18,537 bases of DNA from RGIG3009 sp045578625 (GTDB taxonomy: Bacteria; Bacillota; Clostridia; Oscillospirales; Acutalibacteraceae): contig JAZNKN010000031.1 of the NCBI GenBank assembly GCA_045578625.1, positions 1-18,537 on the forward strand. The letters run 5' to 3'. Of this stretch, positions 7,380-15,397 are shown in pieces (within the stretch, counting starts at the first letter, position 1; the number at the start of each line of letters is the position of its first letter). The notes under the pieces were generated by a model. It saw only the letters and a program-made list of their open reading frames with translations. It ran no database searches and was not told the DNA's origin. Made by a program: the position numbers and the translations under genes.

Positions 7380-8108
7380 TCACGCTTCGCCCGCTTTTTC
7401 ATCCTTTTTGCGGTTGCGGTAATCGCGGATGCGGTTGTAAATGAGCATACCGACCAGACTCACCGCACCGGTGATGGCAAACAGCAGGATCGCCTGCCAG
7501 TAATTCTCGCCCTGAATGAGGTTGCCGCCGATGGTGGAGGACACCACCGTGGGAATGCGCGCAATGAGCGAGATGGCGAGAAATTCGTGCAGCTTGATCC
7601 GCGTCAGCCCGATGAAATAGGTGAACAGATCCTTGGGTGTGCCGGGGATGAAAAACAGGAAGAACACGGTGCGCTTGAGCCGTTTTTCGCTGTTGATGAA
7701 CCGCAGCTGATCGATCTTTTCGCGGCTGATGAACAGCTCCACCATCCGCACGCCCCACCGCTTGACAAGCAAGAACACGAGCGACGAGGCGATGGCCACA
7801 CCGCCGAGGCACAGCAGCGTGCCGCCCAACCAGCCGAACGCGTAGCCGATGCCGACCTCCACCACCTCACCGGGGATGAGGGAGACGATGACCTGCAGCA
7901 CCTGAATGCCCAGTGCCACAAGCCAGCCCTTCCAGCCGTAGCCCTCCACGAAGGCCTTGAACCGCGCCGGATCGTCACCGAACGCGGCGAATTTTTGAAC
8001 CAAAAACACCGTCAGCCAGGTGGCCAGCGCCAGCACGATCGCCAGTGAAACGAGGGCGACCGCACGTCGCCGCCGCAGATAGCGTTGGTCTTCCGTCAGC
8101 CTTGTCAC
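7380..8108 (-). CDS. VTT-domain (TVP38/TMEM64, DedA-like) membrane protein
   Basis: A 242-residue integral membrane protein of the TVP38/TMEM64 (VTT, formerly SNARE-associated) family. Distant relatives are implicated in lipid scrambling or transport, but the bacterial substrate is not known. A basic N-terminus (RYLRRRR) precedes a first membrane helix at about 16-37. The VTT core follows: VSLIPGEVVEVGIGYAFGWLGG (residues 75-96) and FFLFFIPGTPKDLFTYFIGLT (149-169), then a last helix at about 205-224 and a basic tail. The frame also has a GTG at 8114, but the ribosome-binding-like GGCGG at 8117-8121 would be only 2 nt from it and 8 nt from the GTG at 8108. I therefore chose 8108. It is a single gene, divergent from thyX. 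Confidence 0.85.
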   Translation of the reverse strand: MTRLTEDQRYLRRRRAVALVSLAIVLALATWLTVFLVQKFAAFGDDPARFKAFVEGYGWKGWLVALGIQVLQVIVSLIPGEVVEVGIGYAFGWLGGTLLCLGGVAIASSLVFLLVKRWGVRMVELFISREKIDQLRFINSEKRLKRTVFFLFFIPGTPKDLFTYFIGLTRIKLHEFLAISLIARIPTVVSSTIGGNLIQGENYWQAILLFAITGAVSLVGMLIYNRIRDYRNRKKDEKAGEA

Positions 8109-8148
8109 GGTCACACCCGCCTTTCCGTTAAAAAATCAAAGTACTGAT

Positions 8149-8177
8149 ATTGTACCACGCTCCCGCGCAAAATGCAA
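8149..8177 (-). promoter_or_regulatory. Probable promoter of the VTT-protein gene
   Basis: On the minus strand TTGCAT (8177-8172) and TACAAT (8154-8149) are 17 nt apart. The start codon is about 40 nt downstream. The -10 is good; the -35 matches only 3 of 6. Confidence 0.5.
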
Positions 8178-8217
8178 AAAAATTTTCGAAAAAGGTCTGC
8201 TGCAGAAAATAAAACCA

Positions 8218-8246
8218 TTGAAGTCGTCGACAAAATCTGTTATACT
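8218..8246 (+). promoter_or_regulatory. Probable promoter of the thyX-led operon
   Basis: TTGAAG (8218-8223), 17 nt, TATACT (8241-8246), followed by a 30-40 nt leader to thyX. A second -10-like TATAAT at 8255-8260 lacks a good -35. No terminator or other promoter was seen before 15342, so this is the best candidate to drive the whole gene cluster. Confidence 0.6.
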
Positions 8247-8283
8247 GAATTCTGTATAATGCCCAAGAAGGGAAGTTTGCTGT

Positions 8284-9054
8284 ATGAAAGTCACCCTGCT
8301 GACCCATACCCCGATGCCGGAGCATACCATCGCTTCCGCCGCGCGGCTGTGCTATTCGCCCGCGTCGATCGACGATATCCGCGAGGGTCTGACCGAGGAA
8401 AAGACCGCCGCGTTCGTGGATATGCTGGCGGAGATCGGCCACGAAAGTCCCATCGAACACGCGTCCTTCACCTTTGGCGTGGAGGGGGTGTCGCGTTCGC
8501 TGCTTGCGCAGCTGACACGGCATCGCATCGCGTCGTTCAGCGTGCAGAGCCAGCGCTACGTGGCGGAATCGCATTTTGAATACGTCCTGCCGCCGGAGAT
8601 CGAAGCCATCCCCGAGGCGGCGGAGCGCTACCGTCAAGCGATGGCGGAGGATCAGCAGCACTACGAGGCGCTGACCGACATCCTCAAGGCCAAGCACCGC
8701 GAGGCGTTCCTTGCCACCGGTATGACGGAAAAGGCCGCCGACCGTGCTGCCGAGAAAAAGGCGATCGAGGACGCGCGCTTCGTGCTGCCCAACGCCTGCA
8801 CCACCAAGCTCATCGTCACGATGAACGCCCGCAGCCTGATGAACTTCTTTCATCATCGCTGCTGCAACCGCGCGCAGTGGGAGATCCGCGAGCTGGCGGA
8901 TCGGATGCTGGCGGAATGTGCCGCCGTGGCGCCGCACTTGTTCAAGAACGCCGGTCCGTCCTGCGTAAACGGCGCTTGTCCGGAGGGGAAAATGACCTGC
9001 GGCAAGCTTGTCGAAATGCGTGAAAAATACCGCAAGCTCAAGGGGGAAGCATAA
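8284..9054 (+). CDS. thyX: ThyX, FAD-dependent thymidylate synthase
   Basis: ThyX methylates dUMP to dTMP using methylene-tetrahydrofolate, with FAD and NADPH. It regenerates THF directly, unlike ThyA, which yields dihydrofolate. The protein has 256 residues. The ThyX signature RHRX7S is present as RHRIASFSVQSQRY (79-92; S89 is the signature serine). It is preceded by IGHESPIEHASFTF (51-64), and LPNACTTKLIVTMNARSLMNFF binds flavin and nucleotide in the family. The start at 8284 has GAAGGGA (8267-8273) about 10 nt upstream. It heads the operon, with tmk starting 1 nt after its stop, so the two enzymes carry dUMP to dTDP in succession. The protein is complete and typical. Confidence 0.96.
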   Translation: MKVTLLTHTPMPEHTIASAARLCYSPASIDDIREGLTEEKTAAFVDMLAEIGHESPIEHASFTFGVEGVSRSLLAQLTRHRIASFSVQSQRYVAESHFEYVLPPEIEAIPEAAERYRQAMAEDQQHYEALTDILKAKHREAFLATGMTEKAADRAAEKKAIEDARFVLPNACTTKLIVTMNARSLMNFFHHRCCNRAQWEIRELADRMLAECAAVAPHLFKNAGPSCVNGACPEGKMTCGKLVEMREKYRKLKGEA

Positions 9055-9055
9055 G

Positions 9056-9703
9056 ATGAGTCTCATCGTGCTTGACGGTCTGGACGGCAGTGGCAAGTCC
9101 ACACAGCTTGACCGTCTGGATGCGTATTTCCGTGAAAATAACATACACTACCGGCAGATCAGCTTTCCGGATTATGCCCAGCCCTCCTCGGCGCTGGTCA
9201 AGCAGTATCTGGGCGGCGAGTTCGGCGGTTCGCCTGCCGCGGTCAATGCCTATGCGGCCTCCTCGTTCTACGCGGTGGATCGCTACGCCAGCTACAAAAA
9301 GTTCTGGCAGCAGGACTACGATGAGGGGATGCTGATCCTCGCGGCACGGTACACGACCTCCAATGCTATCCACCAGATGGGCAAGCTGCCCCGCAGCGAG
9401 TGGGACGCATACCTGACCTGGCTGCAGCACTATGAATACGAACTGCTCGGCCTGCCGCGTCCGGATCGCGTGCTGTTTTTGGATATGCCGCTGGAGGTGT
9501 CCCAGAAGCTACTGGTCGGCCGCTACGAGGGCGACAGCAACAAGCGCGACATCCACGAGCGCGACCTGAAGTATCTGTCCACCTGCCGCGAAAGCGCGCT
9601 GTACGCCGCCGAGCGGATGGGCTGGACGGTGGTCTCCTGCGCCGAAAACGGTGAGCCGTTGCCGGTAGGGGTCATTACGCAGACCCTCATCAACGCTCTG
9701 TAA
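9056..9703 (+). CDS. tmk: Thymidylate kinase (dTMP kinase)
   Basis: The enzyme phosphorylates dTMP to dTDP with ATP. The protein has 215 residues, the usual length. The P-loop GLDGSGKST is at 8-16, the DR(Y) motif is D75-R76-Y77 in FYAVDRYASY, and ARYTTSN precedes the acceptor-binding region. A lid-like segment GRYEGDSNKRDIHERD is present. Earlier in-frame codons extend into thyX, but the ATG at 9056 gives the standard MSLIVLDGLDG start and has AAGGGGGA (9040-9047) at the right distance. It is 1 nt from thyX and 10 nt from the next gene. Confidence 0.95.
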   Translation: MSLIVLDGLDGSGKSTQLDRLDAYFRENNIHYRQISFPDYAQPSSALVKQYLGGEFGGSPAAVNAYAASSFYAVDRYASYKKFWQQDYDEGMLILAARYTTSNAIHQMGKLPRSEWDAYLTWLQHYEYELLGLPRPDRVLFLDMPLEVSQKLLVGRYEGDSNKRDIHERDLKYLSTCRESALYAAERMGWTVVSCAENGEPLPVGVITQTLINAL

Positions 9704-9713
9704 GAGGTAAGCT

Positions 9714-10583
9714 ATGTCTTTTGAGTTTCGTGCGCTGCGTCCGGAGGACGGCGTGTGGGCAACGCCGCTGCTTGCCGCGTCGGGTCGGGATTGCTGCGAA
9801 TATTCGTTTACGACCGCCTATATGTGGGGCGAGCATTACGGCGTGCGTGCCGCGCACGTCGGTAACGTGCTGGTCATGGGCAGCGAGCGGTCGTTTCTCC
9901 CGCCGGTCGGTGACGGTTGGGAAGAGGTGCTGGAGCGCCTGCGCGCCGATGCGTTGGCGGTGGGGCACCCGCTGCGTCTGCACAGCGTTGATGAAGCGCT
10001 GCTGCAACGTCTGAAGGCGCTGTATCCCGGTCGCGTGCACGCGGAGGAGTCGCCGGACGATTTCGACTATCTGTACCGCACCGAGGATCTGGCGACCCTG
10101 CCCGGCAAGGCCTATCACAGCAAGAAAAATCACATCTCCGCCTTTTCGCGGGCGCACGAATGGCACTTCGAGCCGCTGTCGGAGGACAACGTCGAGGATA
10201 TGGTGCGGTTGTCGGAGGAATGGTGCGAGGAAAAAGGCGGCTGCAGCCACAGCCTGCGGGACGAGCAGTGCGCCATCAAGCGTATCCTGCGCACACCGGC
10301 GCTGTTTTCGCTGTCCGGCGGTCTGATCCGCGTGGAGGGCAAGGCCGTGGCATTTACGCTCGGCTCACCCATCAACGAGCGGGTGTTTGACATTCACGTG
10401 GAAAAAGCGCTGTCGGCATTTTCCGGCGCGTACGCGGTCATCAACCGCGAGTTTGCCAAAACGCTGACGGTGTACGAGTATCTCAATCGGGAAAACGATA
10501 TGGGCATTCCCGGTCTGCGCCGCGCGAAGGAATCGTATCGTCCGGCGATCCTGCTGAAAAAATATCTTTGCACGATTCGGTGA
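9714..10583 (+). CDS. DUF2156 (LPG-synthase C-terminal-like) domain protein
   Basis: A 289-residue soluble protein with no membrane segment. It resembles DUF2156, the acyltransferase-fold domain found at the C-terminus of phosphatidylglycerol lysyltransferase (MprF). Family-like blocks are LPGKAYHSKKNHISAF (129-144), VRLSEEWCEEKG and NRENDMGIPGLRRAKESYRP (258-277). In MprF this fold transfers an aminoacyl group from tRNA to lipid. The stand-alone forms have no firmly known acceptor, so no specific function is claimed. The start has AAGAGGTAA (9702-9710) upstream. It sits between tmk and a GNAT gene in the operon. Confidence 0.85.
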   Translation: MSFEFRALRPEDGVWATPLLAASGRDCCEYSFTTAYMWGEHYGVRAAHVGNVLVMGSERSFLPPVGDGWEEVLERLRADALAVGHPLRLHSVDEALLQRLKALYPGRVHAEESPDDFDYLYRTEDLATLPGKAYHSKKNHISAFSRAHEWHFEPLSEDNVEDMVRLSEEWCEEKGGCSHSLRDEQCAIKRILRTPALFSLSGGLIRVEGKAVAFTLGSPINERVFDIHVEKALSAFSGAYAVINREFAKTLTVYEYLNRENDMGIPGLRRAKESYRPAILLKKYLCTIR

Positions 10584-10588
10584 CGCGT

Positions 10589-11350
10589 ATGATAGTAAAG
10601 CGATATGCCTGTACAGACGATCTCGCGGCGATCCGCGCGATCTGGAGCGTCGCATTTCCCGAGGACCTCGCCGCCGACCGTGACCGTTTTCTTTCGGCGG
10701 TGCGGCTGTCGGAGGAATGTCTGGTAGCGGAGGAGGACGGCGTTCCGATCTCGATGGTCTTTATGCTGCCGGTCGTATACGGTGAGCAGCGGTGGCAGTA
10801 TATCTATGCCGCCGCGACGCTGCCGCAGCACCGCGGTCGCGGTGTGTTTGCCGCACTGCTGAACGCCGCGCTGTCGCAGGCGAAGGAGCAGGGCTTTGCC
10901 GGCTCGTTTTTGCATCCGGCAGAGCCGTCGTTGATCGCGTATTACGCCCGCTTCGGCTACCGTGTGTGGAACGGTGTTCGCACCGTCTCCGGCAAGGCGG
11001 CCGCAGGGGAGAGCGTCACCTTGCTGTCACCCGCGGACTACGCCGCCCGCCGTCCGGCACTGCTGCCGCCCGATGCGGTGATGTGGGAGCCGCGCTTTAC
11101 CGCGTATGCCGCGTCCTGCGGGATCGCGGTCGGCACCGACCGCGCGCTCGCGCTGTGTTACGTGCAGGACGGCACGCTCGTGATCCGTGAGCTGTTCGGC
11201 GATGTCGAGCCGTCCGCACTGTGCGCCGCCTTGGGCTGTGACCGCTTCGTATGGCGCTGTCCCGACGGTGACGAACCGTTTATGCTGTTTCTGCCGTTTG
11301 TAAGCGGCGTGGAGAATACGTCGCCCTACGTGGGGCTGGCGTTGGATTAG
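10589..11350 (+). CDS. GNAT-family N-acetyltransferase
   Basis: A 253-residue protein of the GNAT superfamily, which transfers acyl groups from acyl-CoA; the acceptor cannot be told from the sequence. The acetyl-CoA pyrophosphate loop is seen as LPQHRGRGVFAALL (Q80-G85 fits Q/RxxGxG/A), followed by the C-terminal GNAT strand in AYYARFGYRVW. The region beyond about residue 150 is an extra domain without motifs that I recognise. The frame opens further upstream at a TTG inside the previous gene, but the ATG at 10589 gives the usual MIVKRYACTDDLAAIRAIW start. The Shine-Dalgarno is weak (GGTGA over the upstream stop), suggesting translational coupling. Confidence 0.85.
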   Translation: MIVKRYACTDDLAAIRAIWSVAFPEDLAADRDRFLSAVRLSEECLVAEEDGVPISMVFMLPVVYGEQRWQYIYAAATLPQHRGRGVFAALLNAALSQAKEQGFAGSFLHPAEPSLIAYYARFGYRVWNGVRTVSGKAAAGESVTLLSPADYAARRPALLPPDAVMWEPRFTAYAASCGIAVGTDRALALCYVQDGTLVIRELFGDVEPSALCAALGCDRFVWRCPDGDEPFMLFLPFVSGVENTSPYVGLALD

Positions 11351-11360
11351 GAGGATCGCT

Positions 11361-11909
11361 ATGGTTTTGGTATTTCTCGCCGATGGCTTTGAGGAGATCG
11401 AGGCACTGGCAACGGTGGACGTACTGCGCCGTGCCGGTCTGGAGGTCGTGACCGTCGGGGTCGGCGGTGCGACGGCGGTCGGCTCGCACGGCATCACCGT
11501 GCTGGCGGATCGCGCCGATACCGCGGCGCTGCCCACCGCCAAGGACGGCCTGCAGGCGGTGATCCTGCCGGGCGGTCTGCCGGGTACGGAAAACCTGCGT
11601 GCCTCGGCCGTTGTCAACGCGTGTCTGGATACGGCCGCAGCGGACGGTGTTCTGCTGTGCGCCATTTGCGCCGCGCCCTCGGTGCTTGGCAAAAAGGGCT
11701 TGCTGCGCGGTCGGGAGGCGACCTGCTATCCCGGCTATGAGGAGGATCTGCTCGGTGCGGTCTGCACCGGTGGCTCGGTAGCGGTCGCCGCTGACCGTAT
11801 CACGGCAAAGGGTGCCGGTGTGACGATCCCGTTCGCACTGGCGATCGTATCGCGTCTGGTCTCGGAGGAGGTCGCCGCGAAGTTAGGAGAGACAATGCAA
11901 TGTCGGTAA
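11361..11909 (+). CDS. DJ-1/PfpI (YajL-like) family protein
   Basis: A 182-residue protein of the DJ-1/YajL branch of the class I glutamine amidotransferase-like fold. Members act as redox-sensitive chaperones, as glyoxalase III or in protein and nucleotide deglycation; the exact activity is disputed. The nucleophile-elbow cysteine C103 is in CAICAAPSVLG, and the partner glutamate is E14 in DGFEEIEA. ILPGGLPGTENLR (68-80) is typical. AGGAGG at 11349-11354 overlaps the upstream stop and sets the ATG at 11361. The 3' end overlaps the next gene by 10 nt. Confidence 0.9.
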   Translation: MVLVFLADGFEEIEALATVDVLRRAGLEVVTVGVGGATAVGSHGITVLADRADTAALPTAKDGLQAVILPGGLPGTENLRASAVVNACLDTAAADGVLLCAICAAPSVLGKKGLLRGREATCYPGYEEDLLGAVCTGGSVAVAADRITAKGAGVTIPFALAIVSRLVSEEVAAKLGETMQCR

Positions 11910-12526
11910 CGGATATCCGACAACTGAAAATGCGTTTGCGCGCGCACTACCGCGCTATACGCGCCGATATGCCGCCTGAACAGCGGCAGGACTGCGATGA
12001 ACGTATCGCGGGTCGGGTGCGTAAGCTGTGGCAGTACCGTCGTGCGCGGCAGCTGCTGGTGTACGTCTCCACCGCCATCGAGGTGGACACCCACCGCATC
12101 ATTCGTCGCGCTCTGGAGGACGGAAAACGCGTGGCTGTGCCGCGCTGCATCCCCGATACGCGCGAAATGGAATTTTACTACATCCGCTCACTGGAGGAGC
12201 TGAAGCCCGGCTCTTTCGGCGTTTACGAGCCGGATCCCATTCCGGAAAATCTGGTGACCGATCTGTCGGAGGGGCTGTGCATCATCCCCGCCTTCTGTTA
12301 CGACTACACCGGCTTCCGTCTGGGCTACGGCAAGGGCTATTACGACCGCTTTTTACCGCGCTTCGGTGGCAATCTTATCGGGATCTGCTACAGCGCGTGT
12401 GTACGTCGGCACCTGCCGCACGGACGCTTTGACCGTCCGGCGGAGCTGCTGGTGACCGAAAACTATATCCGCCGTACCGACCGTGACGCACGGCCGCAGG
12501 GCAAAGGAGGAACCGAGAATGGCTGA
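11900..12526 (+). CDS. 5-formyltetrahydrofolate cyclo-ligase
   Basis: The enzyme (MTHFS, YgfA/YqgN family) converts 5-formyl-THF to 5,10-methenyl-THF with ATP and so returns a storage folate to the one-carbon pool that ThyX draws from. The protein has 208 residues. A basic N-terminus (RQLKMRLRAHYRAIRADM) carries the ATP-binding lysine region, and IPAFCYDYTGFRLGYGKGYYDRF (129-151) holds the family signature GYGKGYYD at 142-149. The ATG follows AGGAGA (11885-11890) and overlaps the DJ-1 gene by 10 nt. Its end overlaps mltG by 8 nt. The last 20 or so residues are polar and probably not conserved, because they also encode the mltG ribosome binding site. Confidence 0.93.
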   Translation: MSVTDIRQLKMRLRAHYRAIRADMPPEQRQDCDERIAGRVRKLWQYRRARQLLVYVSTAIEVDTHRIIRRALEDGKRVAVPRCIPDTREMEFYYIRSLEELKPGSFGVYEPDPIPENLVTDLSEGLCIIPAFCYDYTGFRLGYGKGYYDRFLPRFGGNLIGICYSACVRRHLPHGRFDRPAELLVTENYIRRTDRDARPQGKGGTENG

Positions 12527-14120
12527 CGAGAAACGCTACGATATCGACGATATTCTGAACGAGCTTCGCGACGCAGCCCCCGCGGCGCAGCTGCCCGCTG
12601 AGCAAGCCGTACCCGAACAGCCGACCGAAGCACCGATACCGGCCGAGCAGCCTGCCGCTGACGCGCCGGTCAAGCCGAAGTTTGAGCTGCATCTGGATCT
12701 GGACGACGAGTACGGTGAGCTGCCGGAGGAGAACGCCGCGGACGAGGATGACGAGCCTGTCCGCATCTACGGCGAGGAGCCGCTACATATCGAGGAAGAA
12801 CCCGAAACCGAGCAGAAAACCGAGCCGGAAGCGTCGAAGGCGTTTGAACTGCATTTGAATCTGGACGACGAATACGAGAGCATCCCCGAACCGATCCCGA
12901 CGCTGCAGGAGCAGGAGCCGGTGCGCATTCTGGATGAGGAAGAGCCCGCACCGCCCCCGACCAAGAAAAAGCGCCGGTTGGAGGGCTGGGGCTGTCTGTT
13001 TGCCACGCTGTACGGCACCGTCGTGATGGCGGTATCGGTCTTTTTGGCGTATACGCTCATTGTGGGCTTCTTGGACTTCACCGGCATCGGTAAGGAGGAG
13101 GTCCTCATCGACATCACCGTGCCTCAAAACGTCACCAACGAGCAACTGGCCGACATTTTGGAGACCGAGGGTCTCATCGACGAGGGCTGGATCTTCCGTA
13201 TCTATGCCAAGCTGGTCAAGGGCGAGGGCAACTGGCAGCCGGGTGAGTACAGCTTGACCCCCAATATGGGCTACCAGACGCTGTCGCGCCGTCTGCGCAC
13301 CGCCACCCCGCGTGAGGTCGTGCGCGTGACCATTCCGGAGGGCTTCACCGTGCCGCAGATCGCCGCGCGTATGGCGGAGTACGGCGTGTGTACCGAGGAA
13401 GAATTTATGGCCGCGCTGGATGTGGATTACAGCAAGGATTACGACTTTATCGCCGACCTGCGCACCGTATCGAGTGCGGATCGGGACGCGCGCGTCCACG
13501 AGCTGGAGGGCTATCTGTTCCCGGATACCTACGATTTCTACAAGGGCTGCTCCGGTGAGACGGTGGTTCGCAAGATGCTGAGCAACTTTGACAGCCGTAT
13601 GAGCACGCAGTTCCGCGCCGCGGCGAAGGAGCAGGGGCTGACCATCGATCAGGTGGTCATTCTCGCGTCCATTGTGCAGGGCGAGGCAAACAATCCGGAC
13701 GATATGGCGGGCGTGGCACGCGTGTTCTTCAACCGCCTGTCCAACCCCGCTTTGTTCCCGCGTCTGGAAAGCGATGCCACCGGCGAGTATCTCGTCAAGC
13801 TGTTCGGCGACAAGAACGCCGTTGCCGGTAACGAGACCTACAATACGTATAACCGCGAGGGTCTGCCGGTCGGCGCGATCAACTGCCCCGGTGAGGACGC
13901 GATCCGCGCGGTGCTGTGGCCGGCGGAGGATAAAGAGCTGACCTGCACCTGCACCAACAAGGGCAGTGCGCACAACGGCGAATCCGCAAACGGCAAAAAG
14001 TATTTCTTTGCCACCTATTATAAACTGGACGATAACGACGTGCGTGTTGCCGTTACGGGTTACCACACCACGCTGGAGGCACACGAGAAATTCTGTGATG
14101 AATACGACATCCATGACTGA
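12519..14120 (+). CDS. mltG: MltG-like endolytic murein transglycosylase (YceG)
   Basis: MltG cuts nascent glycan strands at the outer face of the membrane and is thought to set glycan length during elongation. The protein has 533 residues. A 150-residue acidic, Pro/Glu-rich cytoplasmic tail precedes a positive cluster KKKRR, one membrane helix (about 160-182) and the YceG domain. The catalytic glutamate is probably E389 in ASIVQGEANN, with FFNRL after it; the family position before it, often Glu, is Gln here. The tail holds a 54-residue repeat unit (FELHLDLDDEY at 55-65 and FELHLNLDDEY at 109-119). AAAGGAGG (12503-12510) sets the ATG at 12519, not an earlier in-frame codon. It overlaps the upstream gene by 8 nt. 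Confidence 0.92.
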   Translation: MADEKRYDIDDILNELRDAAPAAQLPAEQAVPEQPTEAPIPAEQPAADAPVKPKFELHLDLDDEYGELPEENAADEDDEPVRIYGEEPLHIEEEPETEQKTEPEASKAFELHLNLDDEYESIPEPIPTLQEQEPVRILDEEEPAPPPTKKKRRLEGWGCLFATLYGTVVMAVSVFLAYTLIVGFLDFTGIGKEEVLIDITVPQNVTNEQLADILETEGLIDEGWIFRIYAKLVKGEGNWQPGEYSLTPNMGYQTLSRRLRTATPREVVRVTIPEGFTVPQIAARMAEYGVCTEEEFMAALDVDYSKDYDFIADLRTVSSADRDARVHELEGYLFPDTYDFYKGCSGETVVRKMLSNFDSRMSTQFRAAAKEQGLTIDQVVILASIVQGEANNPDDMAGVARVFFNRLSNPALFPRLESDATGEYLVKLFGDKNAVAGNETYNTYNREGLPVGAINCPGEDAIRAVLWPAEDKELTCTCTNKGSAHNGESANGKKYFFATYYKLDDNDVRVAVTGYHTTLEAHEKFCDEYDIHD

Positions 14121-14121
14121 T

Positions 14122-15342
14122 ATGAGACGACCGGAGGTGCTGGCACCTGCCGGCGATCGGGAGCGGTTGGAGGCGGCGCTGCTGTATGGGGCCGATGCGG
14201 TGTACCTGTCGGGGACGCGCTTCGGTATGCGCCGTGCGCCTGCCAACTTTACCGAGGACGAGCTGCGCGGCGCGGTGGAGGCCTGCCACCGTGCGGGACG
14301 GCGGGTGTATGTCACCTGCAACATCCTGCCGCGTAATAACGAAATGGACGAGCTGCCCGCGTATCTGGAGCTGCTCGACGACATTGGCGCCGACGCGGTC
14401 ATCGCCGCAGATCCGGGTGTGATGGCATTGGCCAAGCGCTATGCGCCGCATTGCGAGCTGCACGTTTCCACGCAGCTTGGGGTGGTCAACTATGTCACCG
14501 CGCAGACACTGTACGATCTGGGCGCATCCCGCGTGGTACTGGCGCGCGAGCTGTCGCTCGACGAGATCGCCGAGATCCGCGCCAAGACCTCGTCCAAACT
14601 GGAACTGGAAGCCTTCGTTCACGGCGCGATGTGTATGGCGTATTCCGGTCGCTGCCTGCTGTCAACCTATCTGACCGGCCGCGACGGCAACCACGGCGAT
14701 TGCGCGCAGTCCTGCCGTTGGGGCTACTATCTGGTCGAACCCACCCGACCCAATCAACCCATCACGGTGGTGGAGGAGCAGGGGGAGACCCATCTGCTCA
14801 ACGCCTACGATATGTGTATGCTGGAGCATATTCCGGCGCTGTGCCGTGCCGGTGTCGGCTCGTTTAAGATCGAGGGGCGCGCCAAGGCCGCCTTTTACGT
14901 GGCGGGCATCACCAACGCCTACCGTCAGGCGGTGGACGGCTACGTGGCAAGCGGCTGTGACGATGCCTACCGTGTGCCGGATTGGCTGCGCGCCGAGCCG
15001 ACCAAGGTCAGCCACCGTCCGTACGGCACCGGTTTTTACTTCGGTATGCCGGAGCAGAACACCGCGACCAACAGTTATATCCGAAACTATCAGGCGACCG
15101 CGGTGGTCACCGGATACGAGAACGGCCGCCTGCTGCTCAGTCAGCGCAACCGCTTTTTCAAGGGGGATACCCTGGAGGTCCTGCTGCCGAGCGAGCCGCC
15201 GATGCCGCTGACCGTCACGGAGCTGTACGACGGCGAGGGCGAAGCGATCGACAGCGCCCCGCATCCCACGATGGCGCTGCAGATCCCGTACGACCGTCCC
15301 TTGCCGCTCGGCTGCTACCTCCGCCGCAAGGCCGACGATTGA
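14122..15342 (+). CDS. Peptidase U32 family protein (TrhP/RlhA-like RNA hydroxylation)
   Basis: About 406 residues of the U32 family. Though named peptidases, characterised relatives (E. coli TrhP and RlhA, B. subtilis TrhP1/TrhP2) are needed for prephenate-dependent hydroxylation of tRNA U34 or 23S rRNA. The U32 signature EAFVHGAMCMAYSGRCLLS is present, with further cysteines in DCAQSCRW that fit the iron-sulfur ligands proposed for the family. SFKIEGRAKAAFYVA follows. In-frame ATGs exist at 14098, 14113 and 14122. I chose 14122 because it gives the family start MRRPEVLAPAGD; none has a clear Shine-Dalgarno, so coupling to mltG (1-nt gap) is likely. In B. subtilis mltG lies near two such genes, which supports a TrhP-like role. 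Confidence 0.88.
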   Translation: MRRPEVLAPAGDRERLEAALLYGADAVYLSGTRFGMRRAPANFTEDELRGAVEACHRAGRRVYVTCNILPRNNEMDELPAYLELLDDIGADAVIAADPGVMALAKRYAPHCELHVSTQLGVVNYVTAQTLYDLGASRVVLARELSLDEIAEIRAKTSSKLELEAFVHGAMCMAYSGRCLLSTYLTGRDGNHGDCAQSCRWGYYLVEPTRPNQPITVVEEQGETHLLNAYDMCMLEHIPALCRAGVGSFKIEGRAKAAFYVAGITNAYRQAVDGYVASGCDDAYRVPDWLRAEPTKVSHRPYGTGFYFGMPEQNTATNSYIRNYQATAVVTGYENGRLLLSQRNRFFKGDTLEVLLPSEPPMPLTVTELYDGEGEAIDSAPHPTMALQIPYDRPLPLGCYLRRKADD

Positions 15343-15350
15343 CTGTGATT

Positions 15351-15397
15351 AACTCCTCCCGCGTTCGGGCATACTGAACGCAGAGAGGAGTTTTCTT
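15351..15397 (+). promoter_or_regulatory. Terminator-like hairpin that contains the PBP ribosome binding site
   Basis: AACTCCTC (15351-15358) pairs with GAGGAGTT (15385-15392), and GCGTTC (15361-15366) pairs with GAACGC (15376-15381), with a CC/AGA internal loop. TTTTCTT runs straight into the start codon at 15398. The 3' arm includes the AGGAG that serves as the PBP Shine-Dalgarno, so folding would both resemble a terminator and hide the ribosome binding site. Confidence 0.6.

Noticed and set aside
7257..8048. A 263-codon plus-strand frame over the intergenic repeats and the VTT gene
   Set aside because: It begins in repeats and continues antisense to the VTT gene, its sequence is charged and low-complexity without motifs, and it has no ribosome binding site.
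8183..8192. Palindrome TTTTCGAAAA upstream of thyX
   Set aside because: A 10-bp AT-rich palindrome in an AT-rich promoter region is expected by chance; no second copy was seen.
10568..10588. Upstream TTG start for the GNAT gene
   Set aside because: It would lie inside the DUF2156 coding sequence without a ribosome binding site, and the added residues do not resemble a GNAT N-terminus.
12783..14435. A 550-codon open frame on the minus strand over mltG and the start of the U32 gene
   Set aside because: It lies antisense to a well-supported gene, has no domain that I recognise, and is explained by GC-rich codon structure on the other strand.
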